A DNA stretch of 64,000 nt, taken from Bryum argenteum (taxonomy: Eukaryota > Streptophyta > Bryopsida > Bryales > Bryaceae). This document shows positions 36,768 through 47,599 of this stretch, piece after piece. The DNA is taken from contig CM073321.1 in the NCBI GenBank assembly GCA_037043015.1, positions 27,231,510 to 27,295,509 of the forward strand, given 5' to 3'. A program made the translations under genes and the position numbers. Below the pieces are notes generated by a model. The model saw nothing but the letters and a program-made list of their open reading frames with translations. It was not told the origin of the DNA and made no database searches. Each line of letters starts with the position of its first letter. Position 1 is the stretch's first letter.

Positions 36768-36995
36768 TAGGGCAACCGCCGATCCAGCTCATGGGCGAAC
36801 GTCGGTCGCTGGGGCGATCGGCGGTCCAGCCAATGAGCGAACGTCGGTCACAAGGCGACCGCCGGTATACCTTATGAGCGAACGTCGGTCGCTCATGGGC
36901 GAACGTCGGTCGCTGGGGCGATCGGCGGTACAGATAGGGCGATAGCTGGACCAGCGGGCAACCGGCGGTGCACATTTTGTAGACAGCCGGTCGCC
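36768..36995. repeat. CGACCGCC array upstream of gene C
   Basis: Repeated GGGCGAACGTCGGTCGCTGG and GATCGGCGGTCCAG words ending about 180 bp before the gene C start. Confidence 0.82.
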
Positions 36996-37172
36996 TTATC
37001 ACTGTGCTTAAGAACACGACGGGCAGTCCATTTTCACACTTTGCGAGTTCCTCCTTTTCGCGCATTGACTAGTAACGACTTCAGAGTTGCTGCTTGCTTG
37101 CTCGTAGAGGGACTTTGCGTTTTTCTACGAATTTTTCTTATGGAGGCACTACCCGTTGTAGCGGCCACATCC

Positions 37173-38460
37173 ATGGTGCGCCATGATCGAGGTCGGATTG
37201 CGAAGAAGCGCAGAGCTATCTTGAAGAATCCAAAGATAGTAGCGTTTAGAGGATGGGAGGAAGAGAGGGGGCCGTGGTCTTTTGCCATATGTGAGAAATA
37301 TGTGGAGCCACATCAACAAGCTCTTTCCTCTACATTGGCACAATATTCATCGGCACAAGAATGAAGCTAACCTCCGAGAGTGCCATCATTACGATTTCAA
37401 AGCGAGATGCATCTATGCTTGGCATATGATATACGGTAACAACCATATTTTTAAATATGAGGTTCCCTACTTTTAGGCAAAAATGGCATATGCGGAAATG
37501 ATTCTCAGGAAGGAGGTGGATTGGTGGACGCATCCACGTTTGCCTATACAAGAGAAGACCGAACCAATAGAGGTTGGAGAGACATCAAAGACTATTGAAG
37601 TAGATGGAATTGGAACTATACCTATGAGTCCTAAGGCCAACGCGGAATTTTACACAGCAGGGTCTTCTTCCGAATCCTCGGAGGATGAACACACACACGA
37701 ATACGAGCTCTGTGAACCAACTCGTCCTCCAATAAATTGGATTGAAGGAATTTCCTTTGAGGCAAATCCACTCCGAAAAGTGGGTGGAAGTTTATCCAAA
37801 GTCATGGATACTTTGATCATTTTGCACAATTTCAGTATAGGAAAATGCATGGAATTGGAGTTAGTACTGCAGAATAGAAAGGAATTGGAAGCCCTCAAAG
37901 AAAGAGCCCTTTCTACACCATACGATGTACAAGAAGAATGTCGGGAGGTTTTCGAAAAAGCTCTAGACTGCATGGCTGACATGGAGACCATGCTTGTGCT
38001 ACGAAAAGAGGCTAAGGAGAAGTTTTTCGAGAGAAAAAATTCAAACAGCCTTTCCATAGAAGACTACGTAGAGTTCTAGACAACTAAACATAGTTACCTG
38101 GAAGGGGTCCTGGCTGGGAGGAGGGATCGGTTGACGGATATTGAAGAATCTATTGCTCTAGAGGTAGATAAAGAGATGCTACGCATTCGTGATTTGGCAT
38201 TAGCGGGTAAGTATGGCAAGACTCCAGAGGAAGTTGACAAATTAAAGAGGCTGGTGAAATGGAGTGAAGGCCATAATGTAAAACTCTCAAAGCAACTACG
38301 TGTAGCTGAGGAGAATGCTCGATTTGAGGACGCATGGGCAGAGTGGGCTCATCGTAAAAATAACGCAAAAGTTGACATCAACAGAAACGCAATTGACGTT
38401 GATTTGGAACCGCAACGATCACTTTTTTCAAAGGACAAGGAAAAATTTGAAGATTCTTAA
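37173..38460 (+). pseudogene. Element 1 cargo gene C: broken FRGW/HI/VDW-domain protein with coiled coil
   Basis: Plus-strand member of the A/B/D family. The start MVRHDRGRIAKKRR matches the basic starts of A and B; an ATG at 37140 is an alternative. The shared domain reads VAFRGW, then, after a one-base shift near 37303, WSHINKLFPLHWHNIHR, EANLREC, YDFKARCIYAWHMIY, YEVPYF, a TAG at 37474-37476, then KMAYAEMIL and EVDWW. The frame continues through an acidic middle to a TAG at 38077-38079, then through a coiled coil (residues rich in E, K, L) to 38460. The WCHI cysteine is Ser here. One frameshift and two TAG codons make it a pseudogene unless the assembly is wrong. Confidence 0.7.
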
Positions 38461-38891
38461 CGTAGAGGCGATGACTTACACCCCCAACATTCACCAAACG
38501 ATATTTGATTTACGTTAATTAGGTGTAGGGAAAGTGTAGGTAATTTCTTCTATGTACTTTTTCGCATACATTTTATATATGGAAGTTTGTTTTTACCTTT
38601 TATCATGCGTGAGTACGTGTTTGTGCATTGGTACAAGGGGTTGGGCGGGTTATATGGACTATGAAGATGTAAGATACAATAAAAGCTGACAAAGTACAAT
38701 CGATAGACCACAAGCAAAGGAGCGAACCAAATACATACCATAGATTTAAGCGATGCAAAAAGTAGTACAATAGGAAATGAGATACATTGTTGCAAAAAGC
38801 TGCCACTCGATAATACTATAATCAAATATAGTCCTATATAGCTAAAACCATACGCTATGCTGGAGTGTATGGATTCACAATATCGTAATTA
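38461..38891. other. Intergenic between converging genes C and D
   Basis: The 3' ends of genes C (plus) and D (minus) face each other across 430 bp of AT-rich sequence. No separate feature recognised. Confidence 0.4.
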
Positions 38892-41222
38892 TCATTCACT
38901 AGGCTGAGGGTTGGAGCATTCTCCAACAAGAAGTTTGCGCTTTGCACGAGTTCGATTGAATGGACCATCTGCATTTAAGATCAGATCTAATACTCTAGAG
39001 TCTTTCAAGTCTTGCAAAGTCCTTCTTGTGAGGGGACTATGTACATCCAGTAAATAGTCTAGAGCTTGAGACTGGTATTGTGGCCCCCAAGTAGACTCAG
39101 CATATTGACACTCTTCCAAATCTTCCATGGAGGCACGACCTTCACCGTCGGTTACTCTCTTCCCATATTGATTCCATCGATGTCCCATTGGATGGGGCCC
39201 CCACTTGAATGTATTAGAGCTCACATCAAAATAGCCTCCAAGGCATTGGAAGAAGAACATCCGATTACCCTCATGCTGTGGACCTTGTCCGGCAAGTATT
39301 GGTGCAACTCTTAGAATCTCGTTTGGGTCAGTCTCCCAATTCAATTGGGAGCTAGGAGTACTCTTCTCGAGATCATGTTCACCTCTACGCCAACTCCAAA
39401 TAAGGTCTTTACCCCAGAATCGAACCTCGTCAGTAGTCTCAGCATTGTGTTCCCAAGAAGGCGGCATATAAGTTCTTAGATTGAACATCTCGTAGAACCG
39501 CTCGTGAAAAGGCGCTTTGCATATAGCACAACGACTTTGAGTCAAACAATGAACTAAAAGACACTGCGGATGATACATATGGACACAAGAGCCTAAAGCC
39601 CATCCACCCTCAGGTCCAAATGGATTTAGGCATATGGGACACGTAGAGTGATCCAATACAAACTGCGGAGGGTTGGGCCACAATAATGTCCTGGATTCTA
39701 CATCAACATGTGCCGACATGTGGTGTTTGAAATTCCACCCGGCCTTGCTCCAATCTACAACCTCTGTAGAAGTGTCATCCTGCATCTTGATGTCCATCAT
39801 AGGAAGATTATCAAACAATGTATCCACACTCGGCCACGAGGTCATATCGAACGTTCGCCGACCAGATCCACTAGTAAAATTCTTATCGATCTTCTCCAGC
39901 TCCGCTGCAACTTGTCTCCCTCTATCCACCGAAAGTATACATGCCACCTTCCAATGGTAGGAAGTGGCAGACAACTGCTCCAAACGGGCTTGCAGTTGTT
40001 GCTTTTTCTTTAATAAGGAGTTGTATCCATCAGACGACATGAAAGGGGGATTACGAAAAGGGGGGAACAGCGGTAAAGATAAAGAATCTTGAGAATCACA
40101 TCGCACATCTTCTTCTCGTTCGAGGCCCGACATATGAACAACACATGGCTGAGCTTTCACAGGACGGCGCAATATAGGACGTTGCGGTGACATTTCTCCA
40201 AATGCCAAGTCCTCTGTAAGGTTCAAGACAACTCTATCAACATCCGCCATGTCAGATTTCTCTACATCTCCACAAATGTTACGTGCGTGAGATAGTTCTT
40301 GCATCTTCTCGCGCATGCGTGCATATTCCACGGAAAGCTGCTCCCCTTCTTTCACCTTCTCCTCATACATTGCTCGTGTTTTTTCGAGATCCGCTTCCAA
40401 TCTTGCTATGACGTCGTCTTTACTCTTCAGAAGAGCTTTGAGATCAGAAGATGTGTCAAGTTCTTCCAATGGTAAGATGCAAGTACCATGGGGCTCTACT
40501 ACGAGTGAATTACTTGCTATTGCAAGGCGAGAGCCACCTATTTGAGGAACGCGGCCAGGTAAATTATGACGCTGATCCGCATCAATCACAACGCTGGCGG
40601 GAGGAAGAGGTTGTTGTACTTGACGCACCGCCTTACGAGGCCGCGAACCATCCGAGTCATCGTCCTCTTCCGATGTAGCACTATGATAGGAAGCCTCTTC
40701 CATAGCCTTGGTAATAGACCTCGTCACTCCCATGCCACCATTAGGAGCGTCAAGGAATCTTAGAATGCCTGTCGGAATGTCACTCGTTGAAGGTCGTGTT
40801 ACATGCTTCCCCTCTTTGACAGTTGTCCAATCCACTCGTTTACCAAGAGCAACCTCGGCGTATACTCCACGAGCAAGAAACAAAGGAACCTCGTTGCGCT
40901 CCACATATGGCATGCCATACAGGACTTGGCAAACCTCAATGCATCGTTGTTTGAAGTTTGGGCATTCGCAAAACTTAAGATTTGCCTTGTTGGTGCGCCG
41001 ATGAAAATGGTGACGAGACAGAGGGAATTTCTTGTCAATGTGACACCATTCAATGAACGATTCGCAAGTGGCCATCGTCCACATATCTGGTTCATCTTCC
41101 CAACCTCTGAAGACAAGCTTATTTGGATTTTGAAGCACGTGTAATCTTTTCTGTTGTGGAGCGCCCTTCCTCTTCCTCTTCTTGTCATTCTCTTCCTTCC
41201 TAAGTTGCCCGAGAGTAGCCAT
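38892..41222 (-). CDS. Element 1 cargo gene D: FRGW/WCHI/VDW-domain protein with RING-H2 finger
   Basis: Intact frame; start chosen at MATLGQLRKEEN (41222) because its homologue in element 2 also begins MATPG. About 776 residues. Basic start, then the shared domain (residues ~20-145): LVFRGW, FIEWCHIDKKFPLSRHHFHRR, KANLKFC, FKQRCIEVCQVLY, NEVPLFLARGVYAEV, RVDW. A coiled coil follows at ~285-330. A RING-H2 finger sits at ~527-571: CPIC, then CVHMYHPQC after 14 residues, then CAIC after 10 more, which fits C-x2-C-x14-C-x-H-x2-H-x2-C-x10-C-x2-C. RING-H2 proteins are usually E3 ubiquitin ligases, so recruiting an E2 enzyme is the likely activity. The C-terminal ~200 residues (WSWRRGEHD, FFFQCLGGYFD) are conserved in the element 2 copy. 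It is divergently arranged with kinase gene E across a shared array. Confidence 0.82.
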   Translation of the reverse strand: MATLGQLRKEENDKKRKRKGAPQQKRLHVLQNPNKLVFRGWEDEPDMWTMATCESFIEWCHIDKKFPLSRHHFHRRTNKANLKFCECPNFKQRCIEVCQVLYGMPYVERNEVPLFLARGVYAEVALGKRVDWTTVKEGKHVTRPSTSDIPTGILRFLDAPNGGMGVTRSITKAMEEASYHSATSEEDDDSDGSRPRKAVRQVQQPLPPASVVIDADQRHNLPGRVPQIGGSRLAIASNSLVVEPHGTCILPLEELDTSSDLKALLKSKDDVIARLEADLEKTRAMYEEKVKEGEQLSVEYARMREKMQELSHARNICGDVEKSDMADVDRVVLNLTEDLAFGEMSPQRPILRRPVKAQPCVVHMSGLEREEDVRCDSQDSLSLPLFPPFRNPPFMSSDGYNSLLKKKQQLQARLEQLSATSYHWKVACILSVDRGRQVAAELEKIDKNFTSGSGRRTFDMTSWPSVDTLFDNLPMMDIKMQDDTSTEVVDWSKAGWNFKHHMSAHVDVESRTLLWPNPPQFVLDHSTCPICLNPFGPEGGWALGSCVHMYHPQCLLVHCLTQSRCAICKAPFHERFYEMFNLRTYMPPSWEHNAETTDEVRFWGKDLIWSWRRGEHDLEKSTPSSQLNWETDPNEILRVAPILAGQGPQHEGNRMFFFQCLGGYFDVSSNTFKWGPHPMGHRWNQYGKRVTDGEGRASMEDLEECQYAESTWGPQYQSQALDYLLDVHSPLTRRTLQDLKDSRVLDLILNADGPFNRTRAKRKLLVGECSNPQPSE

Positions 41223-41831
41223 GGATGAAATAGTCAAAAATGGCAAATAGTTATTACCTACCCCGCACGAGCATGCAGCCAATTTAATGGATGTATGACA
41301 ACGCGCTAGGCCAATAAATCCAAATAACAAGTTAAGGTACGATGGGGGAATATATACGTCGAGGCGACCAGAAATTCAAGGCGACCGGCGGTCCAGATAG
41401 AGGTATGACGTTGCGTGGCGATCGCCGGTCCAGTGAGAGCGCGACCGCCTGTGCAGCTAATCGCGACAGCGGGAGGCAGGGCGACCGCCGATGCAGCTGT
41501 TCGCGACAGCGGGACATAGGGCGACCGCCGTTGCAGTTGTTCGCGACAGCGGGACGTAGGGCGACCGCCGGTGCAGCTGTCGCGACAGCGGGACCTGGGG
41601 CGACTGCCGGTGGGCGACTGTAGGGCGACTGCCGGTCTCCAGGGATATATAAACCCCAACGCGCGGGTTTGATATTACTTTTCCCCAAACCGCTACCGAA
41701 TTCTCCTCCGCCCTGTGTCGTTGCTCGTCTTAATGATGCGCACTGCCGGGTCGTCTGAGGAGTTTTTGGGGTTTAGTGCACATTGATAGCAGGGGGGAGA
41801 TTTTTTGCCGGTTTTTTCAAGAAATTCAGCG
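41223..41831. promoter_or_regulatory. Bidirectional promoter between genes D and E
   Basis: 609 bp separate the two divergent start codons. TATATAAA at 41646-41653 points to gene E, and TATATA at 41351-41356 could serve gene D. The CGACCGCC array (41370-41640) lies exactly between them. Confidence 0.55.
41370..41640. repeat. CGACCGCC array shared by genes D and E
   Basis: Long units of about 55 bp (GGGCGACCGCCGGTGCAGCT and TCGCGACAGCGGGACNTAGG) repeat about four times from 41470, preceded by shorter CGACCGGCGGTCCAG words. Confidence 0.85.
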
Positions 41832-43381
41832 ATGAGTAAATCCAAAAAGCACGGGGAGGGACAACGAGCATGGGATCTGGATGCCCCTGAAACATTTGCA
41901 CCAGACCTTGGTATGCAACAACCTAGTGGAAGTGGAGGCCATAGGAGGAAGAGGAGACACCCAAAAGAAGTAGCTCCCGGATTCCCAACATCAGATTATA
42001 CTAGGTTTGCAGAAAAAGCATGCTTGGATTGGTATGAGGAAACGGAGGCTCAATTCCTAGAGCACAACTACCTGAAGAATGTTAGCACGGGCAAAGAGAG
42101 AATGAAGAAGAAATTGGCGGCAGTAATTTTGAAGGCCATGGAGGAAACGGAGAAATACCAAGATGTGGATTATCATTCACAGTACGAGTTGTGGATGGAT
42201 AATACAGTTGAACAATGCATCTTCAATGTAAAGGAGTTGTGGAAGAAGCGATTTGGAACGAGGCGTCTAACACAAGAGGAGGACCAGTTTAAACGCAGGA
42301 TGGATTGGTGGCAACACACAATCCAAAAGCTTAGCAAGAATAAAACCCGAGGGAAGTCATGGGAAAAAACCGCTTTGCGCGCGACATTTGAACGAGACAC
42401 AGGGTCGGGGGTGGTGTGGATTCCTCAAGATGCTACGATAGAAGCTCTATCAGGCCGCAATATGGAGGGAGGCCATGGACTGGTGCGGAAGGTGAAGATA
42501 CTTGGAGTAGACCACGTTCCAGAAAATGTCGAGTTTGCAACAAAGCTTTCCAAGAATATGAATCTTCAGAAGAGGAGGATAGAGACTGCTGCAGAAGCTC
42601 TTGTATGTCCTTTGAATCATCCAGGAATTATCAAGTTTTGGGCGTTGTATACAAGGACATTCGAAGCTTACTCATATTGGTGGAATGGGGAATCACTACA
42701 CGAGATGTTGAAGTTGGATGAGAAGGTCGGGGACAAACATCTTCACTGGTCGAAAGTGAAGGAAGTTCCGAGTCTCACTCAAGAGGAGGCTTTCAGAATT
42801 AGCCTTTCCCGTCAGCACATGATGAAGTTAGCTTGGGGTTTAGTGTACATCATGAATCTCGTGCATAAGACAGGAGTTCTTCACAACGACCTATCCCCCT
42901 CGAACATACTATTGCATTTCCCAACTTTCGGAGGAACCAAGATTTGTATTGGAGTGTGTGACTGGGGGATGGCATCTCGTATAGTAGAACAACAGCCTTC
43001 ACGTTACGGATACCAGACGACGCCAAAAAAACAAGAAGATATGACACGTCGATGGTGGGTGGCGCCCGAGTTGTTCTATACTTATGGACCTGAAGGTTTT
43101 GATACAAATATGAACGTCCAAGAACTTCGACATCCAACCACGGTAGCATCAGATTCGTATGCAGTTGGCAAGCTCATCCAGCTGATTGGTGTGCATAACG
43201 AATTCGACGAAGAATTATTACCGAATTCGACGGTGCGAGATTCATGTCTAACGAAAGTGTTTTCAATGCCACGCATGAATTAAAAGAGAGAATGACCTAT
43301 GCGGAGGTGGTGAACCGCTTGATGGCGAAACCATATCATATGCTTCCACCGGAGCTTGTATTTAGAGAGGACAGTTATTAG
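41832..43381 (+). pseudogene. Element 1 cargo gene E: protein-kinase-like protein
   Basis: Start at MSKSKKHGEG; an ATG at 41805 in the same frame is possible. N-terminal ~180 residues are basic and family-specific. A glycine-rich loop (GGHGLVRKVKI) lies near residue 212, WWNGESLHEML ~285, catalytic-loop HNDLSPSNILLHF ~350, CDWG (in place of DFG) ~376, APE in VAPELFYTYGPEG ~403, and SDSYAVGKL after it. HND replaces HRD and DWG replaces DFG, but the catalytic Asp, Asn and metal-binding Asp remain, so activity is possible. The long frame stops at 43281-43283, but a +1 shift near 43230 leads into NATHELKERMTYAEVVNRLM, the expected last helix, ending at 43379-43381. The homologue in element 2 ends the same way, so that is taken as the true C-terminus and this copy as frameshifted. 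Confidence 0.78.
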
Positions 43382-43789
43382 TTTATAATATCAATATATC
43401 TTCTTGCAATTCATAGACTCCTTTGGATGACCATCTCACGTCATTGAGTGCTCATTTAGCCATGTAATTCACATTTCATACTTGCAATATATACAATCTA
43501 CTTTTTGACATATTGTTCCAAATCTAATAGATTTTTGCAACTCTTATAATTATGTTCCCTTTTTACACTAGTCACGTATGTATGTCACCACATTTTTTGT
43601 TACATGAGTTTCAAACCTCATGGTTGATGTTAGCCTTTTCTTCAGGGGTTTGTGGATTGTTGTAATTTGTTTCATCTTGAATTCTTAATGCTTCATCTAC
43701 GTTTAAAAACGTGAACGGAAGAATTTTGGATAATGTTAGATAAAAAAATTGACTTACTCTACTCGGGGGAAGCCTCCAATGCAAGGCCA
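43382..43789. other. AT-rich gap, nothing recognised
   Basis: Downstream of gene E and before the right subterminal array. No supported feature. Confidence 0.4.
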
Positions 43790-44000
43790 GCCTAGGCGAC
43801 CACCGGTCCAGGGGCCAGAATAGGCGACCGCCGGTCCAGCGAGACCGCCGGTCGCCCATGGGCGATCGTCGGTCGACCCTGGGCGATCGTCGGTCGACCT
43901 GGGCGATCGTCGGTCGACCTGGGCGATCGTCGGTCGCTAAGGCGACCACCGGTCCAGAGAAGGCGACCGCCGGTCTAGATGACGCGACCGCCGGTCCAGT
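43790..44000. repeat. CGACCGCC array, right subterminal
   Basis: Includes near-perfect 20-bp tandem units GGGCGATCGTCGGTCGACCT (43855-43935) and GCGACCGCCGGTCCAG words. It ends about 195 bp before the right end, mirroring the left subterminal array. Confidence 0.87.
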
Positions 44001-44551
44001 CCTACGTGGCGCGGTCGCGAACCGTATTGCTGAGCTGTACAGGCCACGTGGCAGCCACGTAGGATGCAACGTGGATAGGGTAAATCCAGGATAAAAAAAT
44101 GATTCTGTAGATTCTATTAGACATTCTGAGGCTCAATGTCTGTCTGACATGTCGTGTCTGTCTGACGTCCGTCTGTGTCTAATAAGGCAACCCTGGCTGG
44201 AAGTAAAAAAATGTATGAGAAATTTACATACAATATTACTGCAAATGAATATTTTCTCATTTCCCAAAAAGATTCATTTCTCTTCATAAAATAATATCTT
44301 GACATAATTGCACAAGGGATGGCTAAGTGACGGCTTATTTGAAGTTAACCTAACTAATTACCCTAATATGAATTTAGAGCTTCTTGCAACACGCAACACT
44401 TCTTTCATGTGTTCTTGCTTTTAGGTTTTGGATTGTTGATGGTTTGGGTACTGGTATTGAAATCGTTTTGCTTATTTTGAGGTTAGTTGAAGTCAAAGTG
44501 ACAAAATCAAGAACTTTGAGTAGCATTTTTGTGCCATTTTCCGAGGAAGAG

Positions 44552-46387
44552 ATGCAACACAAAGTAGATCGTGATTTTGAAACTTTGAGAACCAAGATAG
44601 ATGAGGAGAAGGCATTGCATGTGGGAGTGGTCAAACGTCCGGTTGGGAGGGCACGAAGCACTTTGGAGGCTACATTCCTAACTCCTAAAGTGGAAGAAGA
44701 CGAGCCGTCTTCCAAGAAGGTGAAGGTTAGGAGCCACTACACAAACTGGTTTCAACCTTCTCTTTGGGGGCCTATTTATGCTGCAGTTAGAAAACATAGA
44801 AATATCAACAATGCATGCAAGTATTTGAAGATGATGTACAAGAAACCAGGAGAGAGTTATAATACTTATGAAAAGCTTTCTAGAAGCAGTATGTATGAGT
44901 GGTTTACCTCTACAGGAGAGTTTAAAGAAGCATACAAAAAGCATGTAGATGAAGGGTCTTCTCATTTTCATGGAGGAGATCAAAATTGCCATATTCTTTC
45001 TAATCATCAAGAATTGAAGGAAGCTATCATTGAGATGCTTCATGCTCATAGGAAGGCTGGACAACCTCTTTATGCAAGGTCAATTCGCAACCTTATCACC
45101 CCCTTCATTCAAAAAAGAGCTCCAGATCTACTTCAAGAAGGCTCATCATCATTCAAAGTTTCCCTTGAATGGCTGAGGGCATTTGCTAAAAACGAGTTGA
45201 ATTGGCCCTTTAGAAAAGCAACCATAGCAGCAAGTAAATTACCTAAAGATTGGGAGCTACAAGGTTTGAGGATGAGCCAACGAATAGCCTACTTGGTTAA
45301 GTGCTATAATGTCTCATGTGAGTTAGTAGTAAACAGAGATCAGACTGGTATCAATCTTGTTCCAACAGGTGGAACAAAAATCTGAGAGGAGAAGGGATCA
45401 AAACATGTAGCTGTGCTTGGAATTGAAGACAAACGACAAATTACAATGGCAGTTTCATCTTCTTCACCTGGACAAATTTTACCTTTCCAAGTGATATTTA
45501 CAGGTACAACAAGTAGAAGCTTACCTCCTATAAATTCAGGCCGGAAGAAATGTGAAGATGCCGGATGGCACATCACATACACAAGCAACCATTGGTCTAA
45601 TCTTCTCTCATGCCAAGAATTTGTTGAGAACATACTTCAACCATGCAGACTTAAACAAATTGGGTTACTTGGACTCCCCATTCATACCCCTCTTATCTGG
45701 TTGATCGACTGCTGGTCAGTACATACCTCTCCACAGGTTTTGACATGGTTGAAGATATCCCATCCCTTGATAAAAACGATTTTTGTGCCTGCAAATTGTA
45801 CAAGTGTTCTACAACGAGCAGACGTTATCTTGCAACGACCATTCAAGCATGCATTTCGAAGTGAATATGACAAGTGGAGATTGGATCAAGTTTCTCAACA
45901 GTTGGAAACAAGTGAAGACAACATCAAGGTTGACACTAAGCTAAGTGTTTTAAAACCTCTTATTTGTTCATGGTTGTATGAGGCCTGGCTTAGCATTCAT
46001 AAACAAAGAATGATGCAAATCGGATGGGAACAATGTAGCATCTCCAAGGCATTCCAGAATGATTTTCAACAAGCTGCCTTATGTGCAAATCTGTCAACAC
46101 CACTTTTCAAAGAAGAAGCAATTCAAGCCGAAATGGTCACAAACAAAGATGACGTTGAAGACAACACGGAGCCAGATGCAAATAGCACAACAGTTATGTA
46201 GGAATCTTTAGACAGAGTAGCTGAAATCAGCCAAGTACAAACATCTAGAGGTCAAGTTTTGTCCCTAAAGGCTGCAGCTAGAATGAAGTACGCTCTATCT
46301 GCACAAACACAAACCAAACAACGACATTCCATACCAAATTCAAGTCCACACTATCAAACATGTAGAACTTACAATATGGAATGCTAA
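44552..46387 (+). pseudogene. Pogo/CENP-B-type DDE transposase
   Basis: The coding sequence opens with a Lys/Glu-rich region, then KVRSHYTNWFQPSLWG and a helix-turn-helix CENP-B-like region (ELNWPFRKATIAASKLPKDW). The DDE_1 catalytic core has NRDQTGINL (first Asp), WLIDCWSVH (second Asp) and LQRADVILQRPFK (third Asp), so the DDD triad is present. The frame is cut by TGA at 45383-45385, where GGTKI is followed by EEKGSK, and by TAG at 46199-46201; the same frame then runs to 46387. It belongs to the pogo branch of Tc1/mariner, which makes TA TSDs. An upstream exon before 44552 is possible. It lies just outside giant element 1. Confidence 0.82.
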
Positions 46388-47040
46388 ACTAATGATACAA
46401 CATGTTAAAGGATGTACTTACTTGGATTTCAGGTCTTTTAAGGAGGTTGGTTCATTGACCAAGAGCTCTGGAAGTGTGGAAGCTCATACTGTCTGTCGGA
46501 CTTGAGGTGATTCGAAAACGACCGAAGGCAAAGGAAGAGCAGCTGTAGGTACAAACATTACTTTTTTATTTTTTTTGTTTCATCGTCCAATCTTGCTCCA
46601 ACCTTTTGCTCCAGCAGTCGATCAACCATTCAAATCCTTCTTATCCTGCTAGCAATACACACCGTCTCACACTTAGTTTCCAGATCCTGCTCGCATGTAC
46701 AGAAAAGCACACGCCATCATGGGCAGAGCAGATCAACATCAATATAGGAAATAACTTAGAAATGCAAAAGGAGCTCAATCAACATATAAGTGTGGCTACA
46801 GTGAGCTACCTAAGTACGATACTTGCACAGTCTTGAGCAACCTCGTCTCTTGTGTCCATCCTGTATCCATCCTCGTCCTGAAAAACAGTGCAAGGGTAAT
46901 CAATTTGCTTTCTCATCCTCGCAGTCAAGGGTGATTAACTTACTTGCTCGTCTCGTGTACTAGGAAATCAGATCCATACGGAAACAAGTGACAGAAAAAA
47001 CCACTCACCTCAAATCACTTGGTGCACTGCTGCTAGTCGG
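46388..47040. other. Gap between the DDE gene and the polyketide-synthase fragment
   Basis: No supported gene. The first exon or intron of the synthase fragment could lie here but was not recognised. Confidence 0.35.
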
Positions 47041-47431
47041 AGATGGAGATTTGGAGATGAATACCTCAGGCATCGACAAGCGCCACACTGTGGTCACGTC
47101 GGTGCTGGTAGCGCAACACCTCAAGCTGATTTTGGCTGATTGCCATGCTAGCCTCTAGACACGAGTGGCCATAGCCAACAAAGTGATTTTGGAGCTGGCA
47201 GTGGAAGCAGCACAAAACGCCCTGCACGAGTCGGGTCGTCCGCTTACGGCCATCACGCACATGGTGCTTGCCACAACCACCTCCACTTTTGTTCCTGGAG
47301 TGGACGTGGCCATCGCCCGCATACTGAACCTGGCCCCCACCGTGGAGCGTATCATCTTATACTCAACTGGATTCTCTCGCGGCGGAGCTGTCATTCGCAT
47401 TGGCAGGCTCATCGCTCAAAGCGCTCGTGAT
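47041..47431 (+). pseudogene. Chalcone-synthase-like (type III PKS) fragment, part 1
   Basis: The frame reads SGIDKRHTVV, CHASL, a TAG at 47156-47158, then TRVAIANKVILELAVEAAQNA, ITHMVLATTTSTFVPGVDVA, LAPTVERIILYSTGFSRGGAV, matching the chalcone-synthase order (KKRH, ITHLVFCTTSGVDMPGADY, YQQGCFAGG). The catalytic Cys of GCFAGG is Phe here (TGFSRGG), so the fold is recognisable but condensation is not expected. The fragment stops abruptly at Ala-Arg-Asp, where giant element 2 begins, and resumes at 60615. Active enzymes make chalcones, stilbenes or related polyketides from malonyl-CoA. Confidence 0.8.
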
Positions 47432-47599
47432 CAAGGTTGTCATATCGGTCGTGTTGAGGTAATCAGGCGGACAAAACGGACATACGAGTTGTCCCGGACG
47501 GACGGGCGTGCCCGCCCACCTTGATTGTAGGGGTGTGTAATTTTTTCATGGGTAACAAACTTTGCAGTAAAAAGCCATGTACGATGTGACGTGTAAGTC

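Larger units (their letters stand above)
24454..44195. mobile_element. Giant hAT-like transposon, element 1 (19,742 bp)
   Basis: The left end CAGGGTTGTCTTATTAGACA matches the reverse complement of the right end with one difference (C for T at base 9). Perfect 8-bp TSDs gctggaag lie at 24446-24453 and 44196-44203. CAGGG termini and 8-bp TSDs are hallmarks of hAT transposons, and the element encodes a BED/hAT transposase (25417-28577, minus). TGTCTGTCTGA words lie just inside both ends. Contents: transposase, cargo genes A to E, and eight GC-rich CGACCGCC arrays, including one near each end. Most hAT elements are only a few kb, so this size and cargo load are unusual. Confidence 0.93.

Noticed and set aside
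30415-44000. Regularly repeated palindromic GC words as a CRISPR array
   Set aside because: Repeat lengths and spacing are irregular, orientation is mixed, no cas genes are present, and the genome is eukaryotic.
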